Source of the DNA: SIG454 sp045646365
GTDB taxonomy: Bacteria > Bacillota > Clostridia > Monoglobales > Monoglobaceae
Assembly: GCA_045646365.1 (NCBI GenBank)
Contig: JAZRKP010000086.1
Span: forward strand, 1-64,000
Length of the DNA stretch: 64,000 bases
Direction: 5' to 3'
Below, piece after piece: positions 32,585 to 40,961 of this stretch. Position numbers and translations under genes: made by a program. Every line of letters starts with the position of its first letter. The first letter of the stretch is position 1. The notes beneath the pieces are model-generated. The model was not told the origin of the DNA and searched no databases. It was given only the letters and a program-made list of their open reading frames with translations.

Positions 32585-32615
32585 TGATTTAATATCTGAA
32601 AGGATAGAAGTGGTT

Positions 32616-33245
32616 ATGAAACTTATAATACTTGCAGCGCCGGGTGCCGGAAAAGGAACACAGGCGGAACTGCTGTCTGAACACTATAATATACCAACGA
32701 TATCCACCGGAGCTATTTTGAGAAAAAATATCAGTGAAGGCACAGAGCTTGGCAAAATTGCAGGTCAGTTCATAAATGACGGAAAATTTGTTCCGGACGA
32801 TGTTATGATAAAGGTAGTTGAAAGTCGTATCTCTGAGAGTGACTGTGAGAACGGATTTATTTTAGATGGCTTTCCAAGAAATATTGCTCAGGCAGAAGCT
32901 CTTGAAAAATCCGGAGTGATGATAGATAGTGTTTTAACAATAGAAGTTCCTGATGAAACTATTGTGGAAAGACTGGGCGGAAGACTTGAGTGTAAGAATT
33001 GTGGAGCGTCTTATCATAAAATTTATAATGCTCCTGAGAAAGACGGCATTTGTGATAAATGCGGAAATGAACTTGTTACAAGGGCAGATGATAAGCCTGA
33101 AACAATCAGAGAAAGACTTATGACTTATCATAAGACGACAGAACCTCTTAAAAAATTCTATGAAGAAAAAGGCCTTTTAAGAGTTGCGATTGGTAAAGAG
33201 GAAATCGCAGACACTTCTGCTGAGGTTTTGAAGGCTCTTGCATAG
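32616..33245 (+). CDS. adk: Adenylate kinase, zinc-lid type
   Basis: Adk interconverts ATP + AMP and 2 ADP. The 209 residues begin 'MKLIILAAPGAGKGTQAELL' (P-loop with 'LAAPGAGKG' instead of the usual 'LGPPGAGKG'), then 'STGAILRKNI' and 'LDGFPRNIAQAEAL'. The long-form LID domain carries four cysteines ('CKNCGASYHKIYN', 'CDKCGNEL'), consistent with a structural zinc. ATG 32616 is preferred to GTG 32610 by spacing from GAAAGGA. Confidence 0.95.
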   Translation: MKLIILAAPGAGKGTQAELLSEHYNIPTISTGAILRKNISEGTELGKIAGQFINDGKFVPDDVMIKVVESRISESDCENGFILDGFPRNIAQAEALEKSGVMIDSVLTIEVPDETIVERLGGRLECKNCGASYHKIYNAPEKDGICDKCGNELVTRADDKPETIRERLMTYHKTTEPLKKFYEEKGLLRVAIGKEEIADTSAEVLKALA

Positions 33246-33255
33246 GTGACCGGAT

Positions 33256-34008
33256 ATGATATATATTAAATCAAAATCTGAAATTGAACTTATGAAAATT
33301 GCCGGCAGAGTCACAGGTGAAACACTAAAGCTTATTGAAGAGTCGGTTAAGCCGGGAATTACAACGGCAGAACTTGATAAAATTGCCGATAAGTATATAA
33401 GAAGTCAGGGATGTATTCCGTCTTTTAAAAATTATGGTGGATTCCCCGGCAGTATATGTGCAAGCGTTAACGATGTTATCATCCACGGTTTCCCAAGCAA
33501 TGTTCCTCTTAAAGAGGGGGATGTGCTTAGCGTCGATGTTGGTGCCTGCTATAAGGGTTATCACGGTGATGCGGCGAGAACTTTTGGGGTTGGTAAAATT
33601 TCGGCTGAAGCACAGAAACTTATTGATGTTACTAAGGAAAGTTTCTTCAAAGGTGCAGAATTTGCAAAAGAAGGATGCCGTGTGGGAGAGATTTCTGCGG
33701 CAGTTCAGAGTTATGTTGAGGAGAATGGGTTCAGTGTATTGCGTGACTATTGCGGACACGGAATAGGTGCAAAGCTTCACGAAGAGCCGGATGTTCCAAA
33801 CTATGTTTCAAGAGTTGGCAGAGGTGCGAGATTAAAATCCGGAATGGTGATTTGTATTGAACCGATGGTAAATCAAGGAGATAAAGAGTATTTTGTCGGT
33901 GATGATGAATGGGCTGTGATTACCGCTGATGGTAAGCTTGCGGCACATTACGAAAATACTGTGTATATCACAGACGGAGAGCCGGTATTTCTTACTTTGA
34001 TTGACTGA
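33256..34008 (+). CDS. map: Methionine aminopeptidase, type I
   Basis: This enzyme removes the initiator methionine from nascent proteins. The 250 residues contain the metal ligands in 'GDVLSVDVGACYKGYHGDAARTF' (two Asp), 'GHGIGAKLHEEPDVPNY' (His), 'VICIEPMVNQG' (Glu) and 'AHYENTVYIT' (Glu), in family order. It follows adk by 10 bases in the adk-map-KOW-infA order usual in Clostridia. Confidence 0.96.
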   Translation: MIYIKSKSEIELMKIAGRVTGETLKLIEESVKPGITTAELDKIADKYIRSQGCIPSFKNYGGFPGSICASVNDVIIHGFPSNVPLKEGDVLSVDVGACYKGYHGDAARTFGVGKISAEAQKLIDVTKESFFKGAEFAKEGCRVGEISAAVQSYVEENGFSVLRDYCGHGIGAKLHEEPDVPNYVSRVGRGARLKSGMVICIEPMVNQGDKEYFVGDDEWAVITADGKLAAHYENTVYITDGEPVFLTLID

Positions 34009-34020
34009 GTGGAGGTATAA

Positions 34021-34290
34021 ATGGATAGCCGAAACGAATTTAGACCGGGGGATATTGTAACTTCAGTGTCAGGCAGAGATAAAAACCGATACTACATAGT
34101 TATGAGTGCCGGAGAGAGAATTGTGGAAATATGCGATGGCGATTTGCACAAGGTTGATAAAATTAAGAAAAAGAATGTAAAGCATATAAAGAATGTGGGT
34201 AGTTTTTCAGAAATTGTCCGAGAAAAAATTCTCAAAGGAGAAAGAATTTCCGATAGTGAAATAAGAAAAATTCTTTCCGCATTTAAATAG
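34021..34290 (+). CDS. KOW-domain RNA-binding protein (L14e/L6e/L27e-like)
   Basis: The 89-residue basic protein opens with a KOW-type beta-barrel: 'FRPGDIVTSVSGRDKNRYYIVMSAGERIVEICDGDLHKVDKIKKKN'. A charged C-terminal helix follows. Short proteins like this, distantly related to archaeal/eukaryotic L14e-type ribosomal proteins, are regularly found between map and infA in Clostridia. A ribosome-associated role is inferred from context; the exact function is unknown. Confidence 0.8.
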   Translation: MDSRNEFRPGDIVTSVSGRDKNRYYIVMSAGERIVEICDGDLHKVDKIKKKNVKHIKNVGSFSEIVREKILKGERISDSEIRKILSAFK

Positions 34291-34312
34291 AATCAGGAGA
34301 GGGGGATGCGTT

Positions 34313-34531
34313 GTGGCAAAGGAAGATGTACTCGAAGTTGAAGGAACTGTCCTTGAAGCACTGCCAAATGCGATGTTTCAGGTTGAGCTTGAAAACGGAC
34401 ACAAAATTTTAGCTCATATTTCAGGGAAACTCAGAATGCACTATATAAGAATCTTGCCGGGAGATAAGGTTACAGTTGAAATTTCACCTTATGACCTTAC
34501 AAAAGGCAGAATAACATGGAGAGCAAAATAA
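34313..34531 (+). CDS. infA: Translation initiation factor IF-1
   Basis: IF-1 blocks the A site during initiation. The 72 residues match the family throughout: 'AKEDVLEVEGTVLEALPNAMFQVELENGHKILAHISGKLRMHYIRILPGDKVTVEISPYDLTKGRITWR' in sequence order. The start is GTG at 34313, preceded by GGAGAGGGGGA; no ATG is available. Confidence 0.96.
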   Translation: MAKEDVLEVEGTVLEALPNAMFQVELENGHKILAHISGKLRMHYIRILPGDKVTVEISPYDLTKGRITWRAK

Positions 34532-34556
34532 TTATCTTAAAAATAGTTAAAAAAGC

Positions 34557-34585
34557 TTGACAAAATGAGAAATTGTTGATATAAT
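34557..34585 (+). promoter_or_regulatory. Promoter of rpmJ and the alpha operon
   Basis: TTGACA (34557-34562) and TATAAT (34580-34585) are 17 bases apart, just after infA. A small GCCC-ATA-GGGC hairpin lies in the leader. Confidence 0.88.
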
Positions 34586-34645
34586 AGTTAGGTTAGTAAT
34601 GCCCATAGGGCGTTTGCTGATAATTTCTATAGGAGGTGAAGGAAA

Positions 34646-34759
34646 ATGAAAGTAAGCCCTTCAGTAAAACCTATCTGTGAAAAGTGTAAAATAATTAAAA
34701 GAAAAGGTAAGGTTATGGTTATCTGTGAAAACCCGCGTCATAAGCAGAAGCAGGGTTAA
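34646..34759 (+). CDS. rpmJ: Ribosomal protein bL36
   Basis: The 37-residue product reads 'MKVSPSVKPICEKCKIIKRK' followed by 'GKVMVICENPRHKQKQG'. The C-C-C-H set (CxxC, then Cys and His) marks the zinc-binding form. AGGAGGTGA precedes the ATG at 34646. It is in the conserved infA-rpmJ-rpsM order. Confidence 0.96.
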   Translation: MKVSPSVKPICEKCKIIKRKGKVMVICENPRHKQKQG

Positions 34760-34788
34760 TCGGAAATCGTCCTTGGATTTTCAAAATT

Positions 34789-34895
34789 GAGCAGGGTTAG
34801 GCTTATGAACCACTTTGAAATGTTTTTTTGAAAACTTTCGTATAAGCTGATGTTTCAAAGGAGAAAAGCCTTTGAAGATAAGTGAAATTCTGCTC
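34789..34895 (+). promoter_or_regulatory. Pseudoknot-capable leader upstream of rpsM (alpha operon)
   Basis: The 180-base gap between rpmJ and rpsM has an outer helix GAGCAG/CTGCTC (34789-34794/34890-34895). It encloses GCTTAT/ATAAGC (34801-34806/34842-34847) and CTTTGAAA/TTTCAAAG (34813-34820/34853-34860). The last two cross each other, so they form a pseudoknot or are alternatives. CAAAGG/CCTTTG (34856-34861/34868-34873) competes with the second. The site is where S4 controls the alpha operon in enterobacteria. Confidence 0.6.
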
Positions 34896-34939
34896 CATAC
34901 TTTTCAAAAAAATAAATTTATACGGAGGTGAATTGGAGT

Positions 34940-35305
34940 ATGGCACGTATAGCAGGTGTTGACTTACCAAACGAGAAGAGAGTTGAAATCGGATTAACTT
35001 ATATATTCGGTATCGGTCTTTCTACATCAAAAAAGATTTTAGCTGCTACTGGAATTAATCCAGACACAAGAGTTCGTGATTTGACAGAGGAAGAAGTTTC
35101 TGCACTCAGAGCAGAAATCGATAACTACACGGTTGAAGGTGACCTTCGTCGTGATGTTGCTCTCGACATTAAGCGTCTTATCGAAATCAACTGTTACAGA
35201 GGTCTTCGTCACAGAAAGAGCCTTCCTGTAAGAGGACAGCGTTCAAAGACAAATGCGAGAACCAGAAAAGGCCCAAGAAAAACAATGGCCAACAAAAAGA
35301 AATAA
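34940..35305 (+). CDS. rpsM: Ribosomal protein uS13
   Basis: uS13 is a head protein bridging to the 50S. The 121 residues begin 'MARIAGVDLPNEKRVEIGLTYIFGIG' and end 'RGLRHRKSLPVRGQRSKTNARTRKGPRKTMANKKK' in character. ATG 34940 is used rather than the GTG at 34928, which lies within the ribosome-binding region. Confidence 0.97.
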   Translation: MARIAGVDLPNEKRVEIGLTYIFGIGLSTSKKILAATGINPDTRVRDLTEEEVSALRAEIDNYTVEGDLRRDVALDIKRLIEINCYRGLRHRKSLPVRGQRSKTNARTRKGPRKTMANKKK

Positions 35306-35364
35306 TACTTGTTATTGAATATGGAATTTGCGCTTAATGCGCATCTTCAGGAGGTGAATTAACT

Positions 35365-35757
35365 ATGGCAAAGGCAGTAAAGAAAACCAGACGTCGTAGA
35401 GAAAAGAAAAATATAGAACGCGGTGCTGCTCATATCAAGTCTACATTTAACAATACTATTGTTACAATTACAGACACAGAAGGTAACGCACTTTCTTGGG
35501 CAAGTGCCGGTGGCTTGGGCTTCAGAGGCTCAAGAAAAAGCACACCATTTGCAGCTCAGATGGCTGCAGAAACAGCTGCAAAGGCTGCAATGGAACACGG
35601 TCTTAAATATGTTGAAGTATATGTAAAGGGACCAGGTAGCGGTAGAGAAGCTGCTATCCGTGCACTTCAGGTTGCAGGACTTGAAGTAAATATGATTAAG
35701 GATGTTACACCAATTCCTCATAACGGTTGTAGACCGCCGAAGAGAAGAAGGGTATAA
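35365..35757 (+). CDS. rpsK: Ribosomal protein uS11
   Basis: uS11 lines the E site and platform. The 130 residues include 'AAHIKSTFNNTIVTITDTEGNALSWASAGGLGFRGSRKSTPFAAQMAAE' and the conserved end 'DVTPIPHNGCRPPKRRRV'. Confidence 0.98.
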   Translation: MAKAVKKTRRRREKKNIERGAAHIKSTFNNTIVTITDTEGNALSWASAGGLGFRGSRKSTPFAAQMAAETAAKAAMEHGLKYVEVYVKGPGSGREAAIRALQVAGLEVNMIKDVTPIPHNGCRPPKRRRV

Positions 35758-35777
35758 TTACAGGAGGTGAATTGTAA

Positions 35778-36404
35778 ATGGCAAGATATACTGAATCAGT
35801 TTGCAGAATCTGCAGACGCGAAGGTCAGAAGTTATTCTTAAAGGGTGACAGATGTTACACAGATAAGTGCGCTGTAACAAGAAGAGCTTATGCACCAGGC
35901 CAGCACGGTCAGGGTCGCCGCAAACTCTCTGAATATGGTACACAGCTCAGAGAAAAGCAGAAGGTTAGACGCGCTTACGGTATTTTAGAAGGACAGTTTG
36001 CTCATTATTTTGAGCTTGCAAATAAGAAGCAGGGTATCACAGGTGAAAACCTCTTGACCCTCATCGAAAGAAGACTTGACAATGTTGTTTTCAGACTTGG
36101 ACTCGCAGTTTCAAGACCTGAAGCAAGACAGCTTGTATCTCATGCTCATTTCTTAGTAAATGGCAAGAAGGTAAACATTCCTTCTTACCTTGTTAAAGTT
36201 GGCGATGTTATCACAGTTGCTGAAACAAGCCGCAAGAGTGCTAAATTCGACACTATTCTCGCTTCAACAGAAAGCAGAGCAGTTCCGAAGTGGCTCGATA
36301 TGAACAAGGAAACTTTAGAAGGTAAAGTAATTGCATTTGCAGACAGAGAGGATATTGATCTTCCAATCGAGGAACATCTTATCGTCGAATACTACAGCAA
36401 ATAA
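35778..36404 (+). CDS. rpsD: Ribosomal protein uS4, cysteine (zinc) form
   Basis: uS4 initiates 30S assembly and is a translational repressor in many bacteria. The 208 residues carry four N-terminal cysteines ('CRICRREGQKLFLKGDRCYTDKC'), the zinc C+ form. Further landmarks are 'YAPGQHGQGRRKLSEYGTQLREKQKVRRAYGI' and the S4 domain 'RLDNVVFRLGLAVSRPEARQLVSHAHFLVNGKKVNIPSYLV'. It is the prime candidate to bind the pseudoknot-capable leader before rpsM. Confidence 0.97.
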   Translation: MARYTESVCRICRREGQKLFLKGDRCYTDKCAVTRRAYAPGQHGQGRRKLSEYGTQLREKQKVRRAYGILEGQFAHYFELANKKQGITGENLLTLIERRLDNVVFRLGLAVSRPEARQLVSHAHFLVNGKKVNIPSYLVKVGDVITVAETSRKSAKFDTILASTESRAVPKWLDMNKETLEGKVIAFADREDIDLPIEEHLIVEYYSK

Positions 36405-36497
36405 TATGCATAGTTCGGGAAAATTCCTGAACTAAGGCCCTGAAAATATGTACAATGTACATTCACAAACAACAGTAAAAATTAAGGAGGGCTAACT

Positions 36498-37448
36498 ATG
36501 ATAGAAATCGAAAAACCAAAGGTGGAGTGCGTTGCCATTTCCGAGGACGAAAAATACGGAAAGTTTGTTGTTGACCCCCTCGAAAGAGGATACGGTATAA
36601 CACTCGGTAACTCTCTCAGAAGAATTCTTCTTTCATCACTCCCTGGTGTTGCGGTTACATCCGTTAAAATTGAAAACATCAATCACGAGTTTTCAACAAT
36701 CCCAGGAGTTACAGAAGATGTTACAGAAATCATTCTTAACATTAAATCCCTTGCAGTTAAGCTTCATTCTGACGGTCCTAAAACGGTTTATATTAACCAT
36801 GAGGGCGCAGGCGAAATTTGTGCAAGAGATATTAAGTGTGACTCTGATGTTGAAATCATAAACGGTGATTTGCATATCGCTACACTTAACGAAGATGCAA
36901 AATTGTTTATGGAGCTTACATTAGACAGAGGCAGAGGATATGTTTCTGCTGACAGAAATAAGCAGTTGCTTCAGCCTATTATCGGCTTAATACCTGTGGA
37001 TTCTATCTACACACCTGTTGAAAAGGTCAACTATACGGTTGAAAATACCAGAGTTGGTCAGATTACAGATTATGACAAGCTTATACTTGAAATATGGACA
37101 GACGGTACAATAAATCCGCCTGACGCTGTATCTCTTGGTGCTAAAATAATGAATGAACACTTGAACTTGTTCATTGATTTGTCAGACAGCGCTAAAAATA
37201 CAGAGATTATGGTTGAAAAGGAACAAAACAAGATTGTTAAGGTCCTTGAAACAACCATTGAAGAGCTTGATTTGTCAGTTCGTTCTTATAACTGTCTTAA
37301 GCGTGCAGGAATCAATACTGTGCAGGATTTGACAGCAAGATCGGAAAATGATATGATGAAGGTTAGAAACCTTGGACGCAAATCCCTTGAAGAAGTCATT
37401 GCAAAGCTTGACTCTATGGGACTTACATTGACAAACGACGAAGAATAG
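36498..37448 (+). CDS. rpoA: RNA polymerase alpha subunit
   Basis: The 316 residues contain the N-terminal dimerisation domain ('RGYGITLGNSLRRILLSSLPGVAVTSVKI') and the C-terminal UP-element/activator-binding domain ('LDLSVRSYNCLKRAGINTVQDLTARSENDMMKVRNLGRKSLEEVIAKL'). It lies in the usual rpsD-rpoA-rplQ order. Confidence 0.98.
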   Translation: MIEIEKPKVECVAISEDEKYGKFVVDPLERGYGITLGNSLRRILLSSLPGVAVTSVKIENINHEFSTIPGVTEDVTEIILNIKSLAVKLHSDGPKTVYINHEGAGEICARDIKCDSDVEIINGDLHIATLNEDAKLFMELTLDRGRGYVSADRNKQLLQPIIGLIPVDSIYTPVEKVNYTVENTRVGQITDYDKLILEIWTDGTINPPDAVSLGAKIMNEHLNLFIDLSDSAKNTEIMVEKEQNKIVKVLETTIEELDLSVRSYNCLKRAGINTVQDLTARSENDMMKVRNLGRKSLEEVIAKLDSMGLTLTNDEE

Positions 37449-37504
37449 TCGTTTGCGCGAATCTCACTTTATTGGTGAGGAATTATTTGAAAGAGGTGAA
37501 TAGT

Positions 37505-37846
37505 ATGGCGAACCAAAGAAAATTGGGTAGACCAACAGACCAGAGAATAGCGATGCTGAGAAACCTTACAACTTCTTTCCTCGAAAACGGTAAGATTGAA
37601 ACAACAGTTACCCGTGCTAAGGAAGTACAGAAGTTAGCTGAAAAAATGATTACTCTTGGTAAAAAGAACACTCTTCACACAAGAAGACAGGCATTAGCTT
37701 GGATAACAAAAGAAGATGTTGTAACAAAAGTATTTGCTGAAATCGCTCCAAAATATGCTGAGCGTAACGGCGGTTACACAAGAGTTATAAAGGTTGGACC
37801 AAGACGCGGAGACGCGGCTGAGGTTGCAGTATTGGAACTCGTTTAA
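37505..37846 (+). CDS. rplQ: Ribosomal protein bL17
   Basis: The 113-residue product begins 'MANQRKLGRPTDQRIAMLRNLTTSFLENGKIETTVTRAKEV' in sequence order and ends 'GYTRVIKVGPRRGDAAEVAVLEL'. ATG 37505 has GAGGTG upstream; the longer frame from 37472 covers the spacer. It is the last gene of the alpha operon. Confidence 0.96.
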   Translation: MANQRKLGRPTDQRIAMLRNLTTSFLENGKIETTVTRAKEVQKLAEKMITLGKKNTLHTRRQALAWITKEDVVTKVFAEIAPKYAERNGGYTRVIKVGPRRGDAAEVAVLELV

Positions 37847-37856
37847 TTAAACAAAT

Positions 37857-37889
37857 AAAATCCGCAGAGAAATTTCTCTGCGGATTTTT
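37857..37889. terminator. Bidirectional terminator between rplQ and the AI-2E-type gene
   Basis: AAAATCCGCAGAGA pairs with TCTCTGCGGATTTT around loop AATT, with a T-tract on the right and an A-tract on the left. It can end both the alpha operon and the converging minus-strand gene. Confidence 0.9.
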
Positions 37890-37913
37890 GTATGTAGAAA
37901 AAATGAATATTCT

Positions 37914-39083
37914 CTATTTATCTTCTGAGCCAAAGATTGAGGCTGGGAGATTATTACCGTGGCGGGATTTATATTTAACAAGAATTTCCTGCCGTCTCAT
38001 AAGGTCGTTTGCTATAAGACGAATCACTGCAGCGAGCGGTACCCCAACCATAATACCCAAAATTCCACCAAACCCACCACCTAATATGACTGCAACAAGA
38101 ACGAGCACAGGACTGATTTTAAGCTTGTCCTTTACAAGATATGGTGCAATAACATTTCCGTCTATTTGTTGGAGAACAAACATAACAATACCAACTAAAA
38201 CTGCATTGCTGAGTCCTGAAGTGAAGAGTGAAATCACAATCAGAATGATAGTTGAGAGAATTGAACCGATATAAGGAACGATATTGAATACGGCAACTAT
38301 CGCAGCAAGAGCAAATGTGTATTTGACATCAGGAATGAGGGATAATGCAATCAGTGATACGAAGAACATTATAAGTGCATCAATTAGTCTGCAGTAAATA
38401 TATCTGATGATAAATTCGTTTACCTTGTTCAAATATTTTAAAATCTCTTTTTTAACATCGGGGCGGAAGAGACAGCCTAAAATACGATTTCCGAGATTGA
38501 AAAAATCTTCACGGTCAAGGATTAAGTATATTGATATAATAACACCAATGAGAATATCAATGAACATTCCTGACACAGACATTATTCCCTGAACATATCC
38601 CATAATGTTTTCAAGGTTAAGATAACCTAAAATCATATCTACGGAAATATTTGAGGTCAGCGAAGCGATTATACTGTCACGGCTAAAAGTGTAACCCATA
38701 AAATTATGGGATTCAAGATAGGTTATAAACCGCTCAACAGACGGTGGTATTTGCGATATTAAGCCGTAAAGATTTTCGATTAAAACTGGGGCAAGGAGTC
38801 TTAGGGTTGCGATACACGCTAATATCAGCATTGCGTAAACAAACAGAATTGAACATAGACGGCTCACCCGTGAAATTGGTTTAAGTGGTATTTTGTTAAG
38901 CAATTCCTCAATTTTCTTACTTGGGAAATAAAGAAGATAAGCCAGAACAATTCCGATAAATAGCGGAGTGAGCAGGCTGAAGAAAGTTCCCAGAAATTCG
39001 GTGTTCCAGGATTTATAAATGCCAATAATAATTATGGCGAAAATTGTAAGTCCGATGTATTTTTTTATTTCTTTATTTAGCAT
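37914..39083 (-). CDS. AI-2E-family transporter (permease)
   Basis: The 389-residue protein has about eight membrane spans. The family landmarks are two N-terminal spans ending 'LAYLLYFPSKKIEELL', a soluble segment, 'YLILDREDFFNLGNRILG', and the C-terminal 'IVPYIGSILSTIILIVISLF', 'QQIDGNVIAPYLVKDKLKISPVLVLVAVILGGGFGGILGIMVGVPLAAVI'. The family includes exporters and sodium/proton antiporters; the name refers to one member and is not evidence of quorum sensing. ATG 39083 follows AGGGGGA; the TTG start at 39101 is rejected. Monocistronic. Confidence 0.87.
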   Translation of the reverse strand: MLNKEIKKYIGLTIFAIIIIGIYKSWNTEFLGTFFSLLTPLFIGIVLAYLLYFPSKKIEELLNKIPLKPISRVSRLCSILFVYAMLILACIATLRLLAPVLIENLYGLISQIPPSVERFITYLESHNFMGYTFSRDSIIASLTSNISVDMILGYLNLENIMGYVQGIMSVSGMFIDILIGVIISIYLILDREDFFNLGNRILGCLFRPDVKKEILKYLNKVNEFIIRYIYCRLIDALIMFFVSLIALSLIPDVKYTFALAAIVAVFNIVPYIGSILSTIILIVISLFTSGLSNAVLVGIVMFVLQQIDGNVIAPYLVKDKLKISPVLVLVAVILGGGFGGILGIMVGVPLAAVIRLIANDLMRRQEILVKYKSRHGNNLPASIFGSEDK

Positions 39084-39151
39084 AAAAATCCCCCTGTTCA
39101 AGATTATATAAATAAGTATAACATAAAAATTGCCAAATGTATAGTATTTAC

Positions 39152-39180
39152 TTGACGAAACAGCAAAAAAATGTTAAAAT
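39152..39180 (+). promoter_or_regulatory. Promoter of the methyltransferase-ecf-rho gene run
   Basis: TTGACG (39152-39157) and TAAAAT (39175-39180) are 17 bases apart, 34 bases before the methyltransferase start. Confidence 0.75.
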
Positions 39181-39213
39181 GTAAGATGATGTTGAATGAA
39201 AATGGGAGATAGT

Positions 39214-40086
39214 ATGTTTTTATCAGATAAATGGAAAGATTATGAACTGATTGACGCTGCAAATGGCGAAAAGCTTGAGCGGTGGGGGAAGATTATTCTC
39301 CGCCGTCCTGACCCACAGATTGTATGGAATGTTCCAAGCGGGGAACGGTCCAAGCTTTGGGATAAGGCTGATGCCAGATATATCCGCAGTAACAGCGGTG
39401 GCGGACATTGGGAATATAATAAAAAGGTCCCTGAAAAATGGGATATAAATTATGGTGACTTGAAGTTCGGTATAAAAATGATGGGCTTTAAGCATACAGG
39501 TCTTTTTCCTGAACAGGCAACTAACTGGGACTGGTTCTCTGATATAATCAGAAAATCGGGAAGAAAAGATGTTAAGGTTCTTAACCTGTTCGCATATACG
39601 GGCGGAGCGTCTGTTGCGGCTCTTTCTGCTGGTGCGGCGGTTTGTCATGTTGATGCTTCAAAGGGAATGGTTACATGGGCGAAAGAAAATGCTCAGCTTT
39701 CGGGCCTGGCAGACAGAAGTATACGGTTTATCGTTGATGATGTTAAGAAGTTTGTTGAAAGAGAAATCAGACGGGGTAATAAATACGACGGAATAATTAT
39801 GGACCCACCCTCCTATGGCAGAGGGCCATCGGGCGAGGTCTGGAAGATTGAGGACGAACTTTTCGGGTTGATTGAACTCTGTATGAATGTTATGTCGGAC
39901 AATCCGTTGTTTTTCCTTGTTAATTCGTATACTACGGGAATGTCGGGAAGTGTTATGGAGAATATCTATAAACTTACCTTGAGAAAACGCTTTGGCGGTC
40001 ATAGTCAGACTGACGAGGTTGGACTTCCTATAACCCAGGGTGGACTCGTTCTTCCTTGTGGATACAGTTCAAGGTGGAATAAATAA
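39214..40086 (+). CDS. Class I SAM-dependent methyltransferase (RlmI/RlmK-like)
   Basis: The 290-residue protein has the SAM-binding motif 'VLNLFAYTGGASVAALSAGAAVCHVDASKGMVTWAKENAQLSG' and the catalytic-type 'YDGIIMDPPSYGRGPSGEVWKIEDEL'. It fits the PF10672 group related to 23S rRNA cytosine-C5 methyltransferases. No PUA domain is seen at the N-terminus. ATG 39214 is preferred because GGGAGA lies seven bases upstream. Its real substrate, probably RNA, is not certain. Confidence 0.82.
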   Translation: MFLSDKWKDYELIDAANGEKLERWGKIILRRPDPQIVWNVPSGERSKLWDKADARYIRSNSGGGHWEYNKKVPEKWDINYGDLKFGIKMMGFKHTGLFPEQATNWDWFSDIIRKSGRKDVKVLNLFAYTGGASVAALSAGAAVCHVDASKGMVTWAKENAQLSGLADRSIRFIVDDVKKFVEREIRRGNKYDGIIMDPPSYGRGPSGEVWKIEDELFGLIELCMNVMSDNPLFFLVNSYTTGMSGSVMENIYKLTLRKRFGGHSQTDEVGLPITQGGLVLPCGYSSRWNK

Positions 40087-40109
40087 GTCTTAACGGAAGG
40101 ACTTTTGAA

Positions 40110-40961
40110 ATGAATACTGTTATTAAGACTGAAAATCTGAAATTTTCATATAAAGATGAGGAAAGCGGAAAGGAAACTCCCATACTCAAAGGGATTGATT
40201 TTTCTGTGGATAAGGGGGAGTTTGTGGCAGTTCTTGGGCATAACGGCTCAGGAAAATCCACCCTTGCGAAGCACCTTAATGCAATCAATATTCCGACTGA
40301 TGGAAAGGTTGTTGTTTGCGGAATGGACACATCTGACGAAAATCTGCTCTATACTATAAGACAGAAGGTCGGAATGGTTTTTCAGAATCCTGATAACCAG
40401 CTTGTTGCCAGTATTGTTGAAGAAGATGTTGCATTTGCACCTGAAAATCTTGGCGTTCCGAGGGAAGAAATAAGACACAGAGTTGACCATGCGCTTGAAG
40501 CAGTGGGAATGACGGAGTTTCGCCGTCATGCTCCTCATATGTTGTCGGGCGGACAGAAGCAGAGAATAGCAATAGCGGGAGTTCTCGCTATGAAGCCTGA
40601 AGTGCTTGTTCTTGACGAGCCAACCGCAATGCTTGACCCAAGCGGTCGAAAGGAAATTATAAAAACCGTGAAACGCCTTAATAAAGAGGAAAATATGACG
40701 GTTGTTCTGATAACACATTATATGGATGAAGCTGCACAGGCTGACAGAATTGTTGTTATTGACCATGGTCTCAAATATCTTGAAGGGAAACCTCAGGAAG
40801 TGTTTTCAAAAGTGAAAGAACTTAAAAAGATTGGTCTTGATGTTCCTCAGGCAACTTATCTTGCGTACAAGCTTTCTGAATGTGGCTTTGATTTGCCTGC
40901 AGGAGTGCTTGATACTGAGAGTTGCAGTAGTGAAATTTTGAAATGTTTGGAAGATGAGTAA
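40110..40961 (+). CDS. ecfA1: ECF transporter ATPase EcfA1
   Basis: EcfA1 is one of two ATPases powering vitamin/metal ECF importers. The 283 residues include Walker A 'GHNGSGKSTLAKHLNAI', Q-loop 'VFQNPDNQLVASIVEEDVAFAPENLGV', signature 'LSGGQKQRIAIAG' and Walker B 'VLVLDEPTAMLDPSGR'. ecfA2 starts directly after its stop. No substrate-binding S component is nearby, so this is a shared (group II) module. Confidence 0.93.
   Translation: MNTVIKTENLKFSYKDEESGKETPILKGIDFSVDKGEFVAVLGHNGSGKSTLAKHLNAINIPTDGKVVVCGMDTSDENLLYTIRQKVGMVFQNPDNQLVASIVEEDVAFAPENLGVPREEIRHRVDHALEAVGMTEFRRHAPHMLSGGQKQRIAIAGVLAMKPEVLVLDEPTAMLDPSGRKEIIKTVKRLNKEENMTVVLITHYMDEAAQADRIVVIDHGLKYLEGKPQEVFSKVKELKKIGLDVPQATYLAYKLSECGFDLPAGVLDTESCSSEILKCLEDE

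Noticed and set aside
37914..39083. Quorum-sensing signal transporter
   Set aside because: The AI-2E family name does not establish the substrate, and no lsr or luxS genes are nearby.
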